This document shows positions 10,778-22,082 of a stretch of 64,000 nucleotides of DNA, in pieces (within the stretch, counting starts at the first letter, position 1; each line of letters opens with the position of its first letter). Source of the DNA: Marsupella aquatica. Its lineage: Eukaryota; Marchantiophyta. Made by a program: the position numbers and the translations under genes. Below the pieces are notes generated by a model. The model was not told where the DNA came from and ran no database searches. It saw nothing but the letters and a program-made list of their open reading frames with translations. The DNA lies in contig OZ316893.1 of NCBI GenBank assembly GCA_973895155.1, positions 6,510,001 to 6,574,000 on the forward strand, in the 5' to 3' direction.

Positions 10778-12749
10778 ATGGATGAGATACACAGAAACAA
10801 GCCAGAGCCGAGGCCGGAAGGGAAGCCGATCACCAATTCAAAACCGAATAGTCCGGCGAGGGGACACTCTACGGATAACCAGGTAGAAACCGACTCGGCT
10901 AGTACGGCCGAGATTCCAGTTTATGGGGGTATGAGACTGGAGAGGCTGGAAGCCGAATTGGACCCAAACTTAAAGAAGCAGATTAATATGATCCAAGCAC
11001 GGCAATACCGAAAGCTCGACTTAGGAGAAGGAAGGGAACTGAACTTGGGACGGGACCTAGCACCTGAGCTTGAGAAAGAAATCAGTGAATTACTGATTGA
11101 ATTTCAGGATGTGTTTGCATGGAGTCACCAAGACCTAAAGGGAGTAGACCCAAAATTAGGAGAACATCGAATTGATCTCATGTTAGGGCCCAAATCATTT
11201 TGACAACCAATTCGAAGGATGAACCCTAAGTATTCCCTGATGGTCAAAACTGAAATCGACAAACTAGTGGAATCCGGATTCATCACTCCAGTCCTACATT
11301 CAAACTGGGTGTCTCCAATTGTGATAGTTCCCAAGAAAGCTGGACCCGATGGTAAACCCAAGATCTGGGTTTGTCAAGATTACAGGAAGTTGAATGAGGC
11401 TACGTTAAAGGACCATTTTCCTTTACCCTTTACTAATATGGTACTAGACATGGTAGCCAGTCATGAATTATACTCATTCATGGATGGGTACTCTGGTTAT
11501 AACTAAATCAGGATTAGGCAGGAGGACCAAATCAAGACGGCCTTCATCACGGAATGGGGGATCTATGTCTTCAATCGTATGCCGTTTGGGCTTTGCAACG
11601 CACCAGCTATGTTCCAACGATTAATGGTGAACATTTTTCATGACTACTTGAGAAAGTTCATGGAAATCTTCATTGATGACTTTGCAGTATTTGGGAAAGC
11701 ATCGAAACATGCTAAATACCTAAGGAAGACCTTCATGAGATGTAGAGAGGTAGGTCTCAAGTTACACCCAGATAAATGTTTCTTTGGAGTAACAGAAGGT
11801 GTACTGCTAGGGCACAAAGTATCGAAGAAGGGCATTGAGATTGACAAGGGTAAGCTAGCAGTATGGCTTGATATCATGCAACCTAAAAACATAAAATATG
11901 TGAGATCCTTCTTGGGGTGCATTGGGTATTATCGCCGGTTCATCAAGGATTTTGCCAAGCTAGCTTTAGGTACCATTAACCAACATGCTCAAGGCAGGCG
12001 CACACTTTGAACCCACAGCAAAAAGAGTAACAGCTGTGGTGGAATTAAAGAAAAAGTTAGTAGAGGCCCCAGTCATGATAGCACCAGACTGGAACAAGGA
12101 TTTTCATGTCTTCGTAGATGTCTCAGGCTTCTGTATCGGCTCAGTACTAAGTCAGTTAGATGAGAAAGGAAGGGATCATCCCATATACTTTGCAAGCCAC
12201 CAGCTTGCCAATCTCGAACGGAACTACTCCACCACAAAAAGAGAAGCTTTAGGAGTCATTTATTCATGTAAAAAGTTTAGGCATTATTTGCTAGGGTACA
12301 AGGTAGTCTTTCATACCGATCATGAAAGTTTGAAATACCTAGTAAATAAGCCAGACGTTACAGGCAGGGTAGCAAGATGGATTTTGTTATTACAGGAATT
12401 TGACTATGAGCTAAAAATCAAGTCGGGAAAGCTACACGTCAATGCCGACTTCTTTTCAAGGATCACAGGTGAACCTGCCACCGATTGCATCGATGACCGA
12501 TTTCCCGACGAAGAGCTATTCGTTGTGAAAATAGCTAATACATGGAACCCTGAGATTTTGCAATTTCTCAGCACGTCCAGATTACAACCCGGGCTAACCC
12601 GAGAACAAGCCGCAGTCTTTCGGCGGAAGGTCAGACAGTATCAGTACATTAAGGGTGTGCTACACAGGTATGGAATCAGCGGCACGATTCAAAGGTGTTT
12701 GGAGAAGGGAGAGGTAAAATGAGTCTTACGGGCTATACATTTTGCTCCA
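10778..12749 (+). pseudogene. Ty3/gypsy element 2 RT and RNase H (5' part, before CACTA insertion)
   Basis: RT begins after the EFQDVFAW linker (about 11098). Fingers and palm follow, with PIVIVPKKAG and DYRKLN near 11315-11395, the GYSGYN motif just before TAA 11504-11506, and MPFGLCNAP at 11579. The catalytic FIDDF box is near 11670 (the usual YxDD is FIDD here). RNase H follows in another frame from about 11985, with FVDVSGFCIG (Val where Ala is usual), YFASHQ and HTDHE. Broken by TGA 11201 (the conserved Arg before QPIRRMNP), TAA 11504 (the conserved Gln of GYNQ), a frameshift near 11980 and TGA 12720. The reading continues to the CCA at 12747-12749, where the CACTA element is inserted, and resumes at 33166. 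Confidence 0.92.
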
Positions 12750-12763
12750 CACTAGAAGAAAAC
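12750..12763 (+). repeat. CACTA-1 left terminal inverted repeat
   Basis: CACTAGAAGAAAAC. It pairs with the right end with one mismatch (A for T at position 7). The inner sequences also share TTTATGAC a few bases further in. Confidence 0.9.
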
Positions 12764-13200
12764 AGGGCCCTTTATGACCAATCACCCAATGACGGAGATG
12801 AATAAATGACCAAAATTTTTAATGACACAAAAAGAATGACAGGGGAATGACTGTCCACAATGACCAATGGACTGAAATGACAAAATGTTAACTTTTGCGT
12901 CATTTTGTATAATGTCTGTAATGACTGATGTGACCAAAATGACCCAATTTCCCTAAATGGTCAATTTATACACATGTCTTAAATGACGCAATTAATAACA
13001 ACAATGATAAATCATTGTTTAACAACATTATAGTCACTCTGGACAATGATTGAAATGACCAAAAATCTATTTGAGTCATTTTGGACAACGGTGATAAATG
13101 ACAAAAAATGTATTACCGTCATTTTAACCAACGGTGTTAAATGACAAAATATAGGGTCAATCTGAAAATGAGAATATATCAATGTTTACAACAACATATT

Positions 13201-13615
13201 GTCATTATGGACTTCTCCCATAAATGACTAACTCTAGAGTCAATCTTGAAATTAGGACATATCAGTGTTTACAAGAACATACCGTCATTATGGACTTCTC
13301 TCATAAATGACTAACTCTAGGGTCAATCTTGAAATTAGGACATATCAGTGTTTACAAGAACATACCGTCATTATGGACTTCTCTCATAAATGACTAACTC
13401 TAGAGTCAAACTTGAAATTAGGATATATCGGTGTTTACAATAATATACTGTCATTATGGACTTGTTGCATAAATGACTAAATATAGGGTCAATCTAAAAA
13501 TCATGATATATCAATATTTACAATAACATACAGTCATTATGGACTTATTGCATAAATGACTACTTATAGAGTCATTAAAGAACCCAAGAGATATGAAGAT
13601 TAAAATACTCAATAG
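13201..13615. repeat. 83-bp tandem repeat, five copies (subterminal)
   Basis: GTCATTATGGACTT starts units at 13201, 13284, 13367, 13450 and 13533, giving an exact 83-bp period. Each unit carries AAATGACTA and AGTC words in both orientations. These are likely docking sites for the element's TNPA-type protein. Confidence 0.85.
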
Positions 13616-13659
13616 TCATTCCAGACACCGGTCATAATTGTAGAGTCATTGATATAGTT

Positions 13660-16600
13660 GATAACCCTTCCACTAAGTGCGGGACACAATACTCATCATT
13701 GTCCTCCCACTGGTTGGGGCATTAGCAATTTGAACACATGTCTTGCATTTACTTTAGACATGATGCACCTAGCTTTGGGGAAATCACTCCCAAGTCATAC
13801 ACCTTTGGAGTGATTTTCCATAAGTGTCACCATATATAGATGCGCGCATACTACCGTATCCAAAGGCAAATGAAACCTTTTTGTCTCTCCAAGAAGTAGG
13901 GCAATACCAATGGAAGGTTGTCATCCTTTGTTGTAATTGTGTCATGTTTGTGCCGGTGTTTGGATGGGGAATATTTTAATTTGCAAATAAATAGTGATGG
14001 GGCATTCAAGGAGCTAGTGTAATCTTTATTGGGTCATTTCTAAAAACATTTGCATCACAAATACCAATGACTACAAGTAGGGTCATTAAATTTGTCATAT
14101 GGACTGTCATATAAGTCAAGTGACTGGACTTGTGGTTATTTGTGTGGTCCCTCATGCAGTCATTAAACACAAGCACAAATGACCAGTTTGGGGCTGGGGG
14201 CTTGAGGTGGGCCCTAGAGTGCCATGGGGCCCCACATAGAGGTGAGAACCCCTCCACTAGGTGCGAGACACTATACTCATCATTGTCCAACCACTAGTTG
14301 CGACATAAACACTTTGGACACATGTTTTTGCGCTTACTTCAGGCATGATGCACCTTTGGGGAAATCACTCCCAAGTCGTATGACTTTGGAGTGATTTGCC
14401 AAAAGTGTCACCATGTATGCATACCATCACATCCAAAGGCAAATAAAAGTTGTTTTTTGGTTCTCCAAGAGGTAGTGCTGCACCAATGGAATGGGCAGGG
14501 GAGTCGTGCTTCTCAGTATGGTGTGGGTGCGGGATTAGGGTATAGGAATATTCCAATCTTGCAAGGAATCTAAAGCTGGCTCTAGTTGGAGGTACTAGGG
14601 CCTTTATTGGGTCATATGTGAGCAATGGCCCGTCATAAATGCCAATGACTAAAAGTAGGGTCATTAAAACTGTCATATGGAGAGTCATATCAGTCTAATG
14701 ACTGGATTTGTGGTCATTTGAGGGGTCCCTTATGCAGTCATTGAAAGGAAAAGCACAAATGACCAGTTTGGGGCTAGGGGCTTGAGGTGGGCCCTAGAGT
14801 GCCATGGGGCCCCACATAGAGGTGAGAACCCCTCCACTAGGTGCGGGACACTATACTCATCATTGTCCAACCACTAGTTGCGACATAAACACTTTGGACA
14901 CGTGTTTTTGCGTTTACTTGAGGCATGATGCACCTTTGGGGAAATCACTCCCAAGTCGTACGACTTTGGAGTGATTTGCCAAAAGTTCAACCATGGATGT
15001 ATACCATCACATCCAAAGGCAAATAAAACATATTTTTGGTTCTCCAAGAGGTAGTGCTGCACCAATGGAATGGGCAGGGGAGTCTTGCTTCTCTGCATGG
15101 TGTGGGTGCGGGATTAGGGAAGAGGAATATTCCAACCTTGCAAGGAATCTAAAACTGGCTCTCTTTGGAGGTACTAGGGCCTTTATTGGGTCATATGTGA
15201 GCAATGGCCCATCATAAATGCCAATGACTAAAAGTAGGGTCATTAAAACTGTCATATGGAGAGTCATATCAGTCAAATGACTGGATATGTGATCATTTGA
15301 GGGGTCCCTCATGCAGTCATTAAGGAAAAGCACAAATGACCAGTTTGGGGCTAGGGGCTTGAGGTGGGCCCTAGAGTGCCATGGGGCCCCACATAGAGGT
15401 GAGAACCCCTCCACTGGGTGCGGGACACTATATTCATCATTGTCCAACCACTAGTTGCGACATAAACACTTTGGACATATGTTTTTGCGTTTACTTGAGG
15501 CATGATGCACCTTTGGGGAAATCACTCCCAAGTCGTACGACTTTGGAGTGATTTGCCAAAAGTGTCACCATGGATGCATACCATCACATCCAAAGGCAAA
15601 TAAAAGTTTTTTTGGGGTTCTCCAAGAGGTAGTGCTGCACCAATGGAATGGGCAGGGGAGTCGTGCTTCTCTGTATGGTGTGGGTGCGGGTTTAGGGAAG
15701 AGGAATATTCCAACCTTGCAAGGAATCTAAAACTGGCTCTCTTTGGAGGTACTAGGGCCTTCATTGGGTCATATGTGACCAACGGACCGTCATAAATGCC
15801 AGTGACTACAAGTAGGGTCATTAAAACTGTCATATGGGCAGTCATATAAGTCTAATGACTGCAGTTGTGGTCATTTGAGGGGTCCCTTGTGCAATCATTA
15901 AGGAAAAGCACAAATGACCAGTTTGGGGCTAGGGGCTGGAGGTGGGCCCTAGAGTGCCATGTGGCCCCACATAGAGGTGAGAACCCCTCCACTGGGTGCG
16001 GGACACTATACTCATCATTGTCCAACCACTAGTTGCAACATAAGCACTTTGGACACATGTTTTTGCGTTTACTTAAGGCATGATGCACCTTTGGGGAAAT
16101 CACTCCCAAGTCATATGACTTTGGAGTGATTTGCCAAAAGTGTGTCCATGCATGCACACCATCACATCCAAAGGCAAATAAAACTTGTTTTTTGGTTCTC
16201 CAAGAGGTGGTGCTGCACCAATGGAATGGGCAGGGGAATCGTGCTTCTCAGTATGGTGTGGGTGCGGGTTTAGGGAAGAGGAATATTCCAACCTTGCAAG
16301 GAATCTATTGCAGGCTCTCTTTGGAGGTACTAGGGCCTTTATTGGGTCATATGTGACCAATGACTTGTCATAAATGCCAATGACCAAAAGTCAAGTCATT
16401 AAAACTGTCATATGGGAAGTCATATAAGTCAAGTGACTAGACTTGTGGTCATTTGTGTGGCCCTTCATGCAATCATTAAACAGAAGCACAAATGACAAGT
16501 TTGGGGCTAGGGGCTGAAGGTGGGCCCTAGAGTGCCATGTGGCCCCACATAGAGCTTGCAACCCCTCCACTATGTGCAAAATACTATATTTGCTATTCTC

Positions 16601-17330
16601 CAACCACTAGTTGCACCATTAGCACCGTACCTCATGTGAGTTTTTGCATTTACTTAAGGGATGATGCAACATTGGGGAAATCACTCCCAAGTCATACAAC
16701 TTTGGAGTGATTTGCCAAAAGCACCAACATGGATCATGAATATCTTATGTTCCTAAGGCAAATGGAGCCATTTGTTTTGTTCCTCAACGAGATAGTGCAA
16801 CACCAATGGGATGGGCGTGGTAGTGGTGCTTCCCTCTATGGTGGACATGTGTGTTGGTCAAAGGAATAGGAATATTCCTATTTTACAAGAAATCTAAAGC
16901 GGCCTCTTTCTTGACGTACTAGGACCTTCATTGGGTCATTTTTTAACAAAGTCGTGTCATAATTGCCAATGACTACAAGCAGGGTCATTGAATTGGTCAT
17001 ATGGGATGTCATATAAGGCAAATGACTGGACTTTGAGTCATTTGAGATGTCCCTAGTGCAGTCATTGGAGACAAGCATGAATGACCAATTTGGGGCTAAG
17101 GGTTGGAGGCGGGCCCTAGAGTGCCATGTGGCCCCACATAGAGCTTGCAACCCCTCCACTAGGTGCAAAATACTATATTTACCATTCTCCAACCACTAGT
17201 TGCACCATTAGCACTTTGGAGCTGTGTTTTTGCGTTTACTTTAGGCGGTATGTAACTTTGGGGAAATCACTCCCAAGTCATACAACTTTGGAGTGATTTG
17301 CCAAAAGTGTCACGTACCCTGCATGCATAC
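13660..17330. repeat. about 580-bp tandem repeat, seven copies, each with a 36-bp palindrome
   Basis: A near-perfect 36-bp inverted repeat starting AAATCACTCC and ending GGAGTGATTT occurs at 13781, 14362, 14942, 15519, 16097, 16678 and 17264, i.e. every 577-586 bp. The whole units are alike: shared blocks include ACCCCTCCACT, GGGGCCCCACATAG, CCACTAGTTGC and paired GTCATATG/AATGACT words. The middle copies (14240-16560) are the most similar to one another; the outer copies are more diverged, as expected if the array grew from the inside. Short open frames within it are repeat-derived and not genes. Confidence 0.88.
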
Positions 17331-18466
17331 CGTCCTATCCAAACGGCAAACAAAAATTGTTTTTGTCTCTCCAAGAGATATATAATGCAATACTAGTGGA
17401 AGACTATGTCCTTCTATATAACTATGTCATGTTTGTGCCGATATTTGGATTTGGATATATTCTATTAAATTCCAAATGAATTGTAAGGGGGCATTCTGAG
17501 AGGTAATCTACTCTTCATTGGGTCATTTTCACATAATGGTGTGTCATTAATGCCAATGACTACATATAGTGTCATTTTTATAGTCATATTTGCGGTCATT
17601 AGACAGGTCCCTCATGGTGTGTCATTAATGAAAACACCTCAAATTAGGGTAATTTTGGTTGTCATACTACAAGTAAGAAGTTCCAAATGATTGGAAATGT
17701 GGTCCTTACAAAGGCTATTGGGGGGGGTTCTCTTTGGAGGTACAAGGGAGTTCATTGGGTCATTTGTGAATTAAATAGTGCTTCAATATGAATGACTAAA
17801 AGTGGGGTCACTCACGCTGTCATCTTGGAAGCCATTAATGTTGGCATATTGGAGGTCATATAGTGAGACTAATAAGGTAGTCCAAAATTGTGTTCATGCA
17901 TATGGTCCTTTTTGCAGACATAACCTATCACCCAAAAAACATTGCCGGTACATAGTTAATTACACTAATGTAATCCACAACACCCTCACCTCCCATTAAG
18001 GAGGTTTAAATGAGGGGCGGGTTATGGGCACCTACACAAACAGCCATGACCTTATGGGGGTGTCGCGACATTATGAGCTATTTACCTTCAGTGCCTTCCC
18101 TAGGGCCTTATGGGGGCGTCCCGACCTTGTTATTAACCTATTTAGTTGGTATTATCTATGGGCCTTATGGGGGGTTTTGTTACATTGTTATTAACTAGTC
18201 TCAAAAAATAACCCTAATTAATGACCCACAATATCCACCATCCCCATCCAACAAAATACCTTACCTTTACGGGGTTTAGGGTCCAGCAATTAGGTTTATC
18301 CCGCTCAAGTTTTCTCGCGTACCAACAGGAGCCCTTTTTCCTCAACAAACATCAAGAGGGCAACGCGTTATGTGCTTATTTCTTGGCATGCCTTTGTGTG
18401 CACATTGCAAGGGCTTAGGGCTGCGCAGCTTTGTGCTCCATTCCACCAAGCGCAGGGAACGAAGGC
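17331..18466. other. CACTA-1 inner 5' region without gene
   Basis: This holds further sparse GTCATT/AATGAC words up to about 17850 and then sequence rich in CCTTATGGGG (about 18048, 18107 and 18161). No gene is supported. Confidence 0.5.
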
Positions 18467-18775
18467 GAGCACATTTGCCCCGGGAGCATAGGTGGGAGTT
18501 GTGGGAGGGGATGAGCTGCGACACTCTTCCGAGCACATTTGCCCCGGGAGCACAGATTGGAGTTGCAGGAGGGATGAGCTGCGACACTCTTCCGAGCACA
18601 TTTGCCCCGGGAGCACAGATTGGAGTTGCAGGAGGGAAGGGAAGGCATTTGCGCGTTGGTCTCACCGTTTAGACCTGCAGGAGCACAGGTTGGAGTTGCG
18701 GGAGGGGAGGAGTTTTGACACTCTTCCGAGCACATGTTTGAGTTGCGGGAGGGAAGGGAAGGCATTCGCGCGTTG
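18467..18775. repeat. 63-64-bp GC-rich minisatellite
   Basis: Units beginning GAGCACATTTGCCCCGGGAG start at 18467, 18531 and 18594. Shuffled partial copies, with GGAGTTGCGGGAGGG and CTCTTCCGAGCACAT, continue to about 18775. Frames on both strands stay open because of the repeat, not because of coding selection. Confidence 0.8.
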
Positions 18776-21303
18776 GGGACCCCAATCATTGTGGAAGGCA
18801 AAAACAGTGGAAGCTCGTGGATCGGAGGAAGTGAAAGCAACTAGTCTCACCGTTCGTGAAGGAGCTGTGGGAGCTACGGGAGGTGTTACATCGGGAGCTG
18901 CGGAGCTGCGGGAGGAGCTACGGGAGCTGCAAGAGGTTACATCAGGGAGGAGTTGTAGCAGCGCTGGTCGGTGAGGAGCTGTTGGTCGGTCAAGAGCTGC
19001 GAAGAGGTATGACCTTATTCCCATTGGCGCCCATGTTGTGATTTGCCTGGTTGCTCTGTGCTCTCCACTTCCGGCTCCACCCTAGCCTGGGACCTGCAAT
19101 GTGCTATGTTGGGACCTGTGTTGCTGTGTGCCAGAGCTCTCTGCTTATGTTTTTTCTCTATCTATCCCTCTCCATTCGCTACATGTTCTTTGAGTTTGTT
19201 GAGTTTGAATTGGTTGTCCACCTTCTCGCCCTCTGTAGCCTTTTGCATCACAAGTGCCTGCATTTCCTTCCCTGTCCCATGCTAGCTCCACTGCGACCTT
19301 CCATTAACTATCAGAGACCTAAGAAATTTAACTATCTTCGAGCTTTATTGTTTGTTTTGGCAAAATCTTCCCAAACCTGAACGGCTGCCTGCACTGCCCG
19401 CAAAAGCCTTTCGTCCTCCGAAACCCCATGCCTCCGTAGCTGAGCGCTCCACTGATCATGCTTCTGACGAAGTATCAAGACTTGGGCTTTGAATGACTCC
19501 ACCTCAGCTTTATCATTTGTTTTGGCAAAATCTTCTTGATTGTAATCAGGCAGCAGAGATCACAGACAGATCCAATTGCTAAGAAATGGTTTTTTCTCTC
19601 TCTATTTCTTTCTCCTATTTACCACAACTAAATCAAGTGCCCGAGTTTTGACCGAGTTGTCCTCTGTCTGTCTGCTGTTGATTTCTGATTGCTACTTGCG
19701 GGATTAGTCTACTATTGAGTGCAGTTTGTTTTGTCTGCTATGTTCAGCTCAGTTTGTTGTCTTGTTGTTGTCTGGCAATTATTGCCAATTATTTTGACTG
19801 CGTGAAAGGCTGTTCTATTTAGTGCTGCCTAATTGAACATAAAACTATGCTATTAAGTTGATTGAGTTTAGGCAAATCTGGATGCCATACCCTTGTGTTC
19901 AAAATTCTATATCTGGCAGTGTTTGCTGTGCTTGTTGTGTTCAAAATTCTATTGGCAGTGTCTGACCTAGAAAGATAACCTGATGTATCGCCAACCTTTT
20001 GAGTGTGCTCCCAAAGTCCCTGTAGATACCACTCCTTCTCTGTTTTAAATGAGTAAACTCCTTTCCTCCATATTGAAATGTCATCCTGGACCTAAGCTGC
20101 GAGGAACTGCGAGGTGACTCGTGACAATCTCTGTGGTGCAAGGTGAGCTTGATCTCTTATTATTACAATGTAGTCCTTATTTTTCCATTGTATGATGTTT
20201 TCCTTAGTCTGTCTGTGTTACTCAATCAATTGGTTTCCTTACTCTTCTTTTGACATCCCTCTGTATCATAGCCCTTTTCTTTTCTCTTTTTTTTACTGAA
20301 GAGAAGTGCAGGCATGTATGGTGAATCCTCACTGGATTCCAGCAGCGACTCTGTAGAATTCTGTTGCCAAAAAGTTTCAGAGTTTCGTGTATGGTTTGCC
20401 AACTGCTGTGCCACCTCATAGAATTCCTCAGTGGCTTTTGTACAAGCCTTGCTCTTCAACTATGGTAATTTACAGCTAACTGTCTAACGTTCACACAACA
20501 TCCATACACAGCAATGAATACAACTCCATGAATACAGCCACATGATTTCCTTTGGTCTTCAAACTGGACGAAACTAAACTAAAATCAGCTTGGTCAATTT
20601 TAAATTCTTTGTAAGGGTCTCTGACAGCAGCCCGGTAATGCCACGACTGCACGAAGATAGAGTACGCGTACGGTGCAGCTTTTGAAAAAGTGGGTGGACC
20701 AGCAGCTTGTTGAGAGTAAAGCAACTTATGGTTCTGTAACAGATGTGTGCAGCAACTTAAGATGTAGAAGGCACGCAATAAAACTTGGTTTTTACAGATT
20801 TAAAAAAAGGCAGGGTGAGTGAGCACTGCATGTTGAACTTACAGGTCCGAATTATCTTGATTTGATTTTGCTGCTAAAATTTGTGTCTCTTGCTTGAGTC
20901 CCAGTTTGCTGGAGTTTTGTTGCTCTCTGTGCTTTGTTGTGCACATCGTTGTGTTTGTTTGTCCATTTTAAAACCTGAGAGCCAAATGAATGCTTTGCTG
21001 AAACTCAATTGCTATTTGTTCTGTGTTGCCCTTACAGATTTTAAAAAGGCAGGGTGAGTGAGGACTGCTGTACAGCAAGCGAAGGCATAAAGGTTGCAAT
21101 ATTTGTGATTGCTTCCAATCATAGGCCAAGGTTAGGGCTCTGCTCAGCCCTAAATGCTTTGCCATCCATAAAGCATTGGTTTATGCTGCACCCTTGTGGT
21201 TACATGTCATATTTTATGCTGCACCCTCATTCTTTTGTGTCATGCTGCACCCTGTTATTCCTTCGTGTTTCACAATCTGATGTAGGTCTGAGTGTGCAGG
21301 ACC
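18776..21303 (+). other. CACTA-1 GAGCTG-rich leader with intron-like signals
   Basis: No protein gene is supported. GAGCTGCGGGAG-type words dominate 18850-19010. The same kind of GAGCTG-rich stretch occurs at 48870-49030 in CACTA-2, so this may be a conserved promoter or 5'-UTR region. Two matching segments, TTACAG followed by an A-rich stretch, GGCAGG and GTGAGT, lie at about 20793-20822 and 21033-21062. Both look like a micro-exon with its splice sites, duplicated. Confidence 0.4.
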
Positions 21304-21969
21304 ATGGCTCGCAATAAGCAGAAGGCCATGAATCGTTGCAGAGGTGAATCCTCTCAAGCACCTCAATTGTCCTTATATTCAGACATTGAGATTAACCAGA
21401 ATAGTCCACATGTATGTGCGATTTGTGATGAGGGAGGGGATCTCATTGTTTGTGATGGGCCTTGCCACCGACATTTCCATAAGAATGTTTCCTGTCCTTT
21501 GGGTCAGCAATGGCTATGCCCAACTATATCCCTGGCTGATGGCCATGTTGGAGAATGGCTTTGTGTTGATTGCAAGAATGATGAACATTCTTGCTTTAAG
21601 TGCCATGTGTCTGGAAAAATTGGTGAAGAGGTAAGAAAATGTCCAGACCCTCTCTGTGCCCGGTTTTACTGTCGGCAGTGTTTGGTTCCTGGGACAGCAT
21701 CATGTGGACTCCATATTTGTCTTACTTGTGGATAGGGGCCCAATGATGGGGCTAATGGCTTTTTGGTTCAGTGCATGAGGTGTCCTAAGGCATGGCACAA
21801 GGACTGCCTGCTGTTTATCCAGCAGAGGGGATTTGCCCATGATCCAACAATTTGGGATCACTCAGCGCATGGGCAGCCCAAGAAGGGGATGTTTTACTGT
21901 CCTGACCATGACATTGACCCTACACTAGGCACTCCTTGTGACGCCAATGACATGGTCCTTATTTTGTAA
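21304..21969 (+). pseudogene. EDM2-like PHD zinc-finger gene of CACTA-1, one TAG
   Basis: The ATG at 21304 opens a 221-codon frame broken only by TAG 21733-21735. Ordered Cys/His signatures: CAICDEGGDLIVCDG with PCHRHFH (residues about 38-62), then C-x2-C pairs around WLCVDC and CFKC, CPDPLCARFYCRQC, CGLHICLTCG, and after the stop CMRCPKAWHKDC. It ends with FYCPDHDIDPTLGTP. This order, including the final C-x2-H-x-IDP-x-L-x-TP element, matches the PHD array of plant EDM2, a nuclear chromatin regulator of silent, transposon-bearing loci. CACTA-2 has Gln (CAG) exactly where this copy has TAG. The gene lies upstream of and parallel to TNP2, as in CACTA-2. Full EDM2 is much larger; only the PHD array is present here. 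Confidence 0.8.
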
Positions 21970-22082
21970 TCTGATTAAGTAGGTTGCTGTATGCAAGGAG
22001 TAGCTATTGATATTGCATAACAATTAGCAAGATGGCAAGAATAAGGGCAATCATGGCGTTAAGAGTAGGGAAATAAAAGCTA

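Noticed and set aside
13201-13615. CRISPR-like array (regular 83-bp spacing)
   Set aside because: The whole unit is repeated with no unique spacers, in a eukaryotic transposon terminus.
14006-17192. Repeated 60-146-codon open frames on both strands
   Set aside because: The same frames recur with the 580-bp unit and start or stop at random points in it; they are repeat shadows, not genes.
18342-19024. Several overlapping open frames on both strands (100-160 codons)
   Set aside because: They come from a 63-64-bp minisatellite and GAGCTG-rich repeats and have no domain or splice support.
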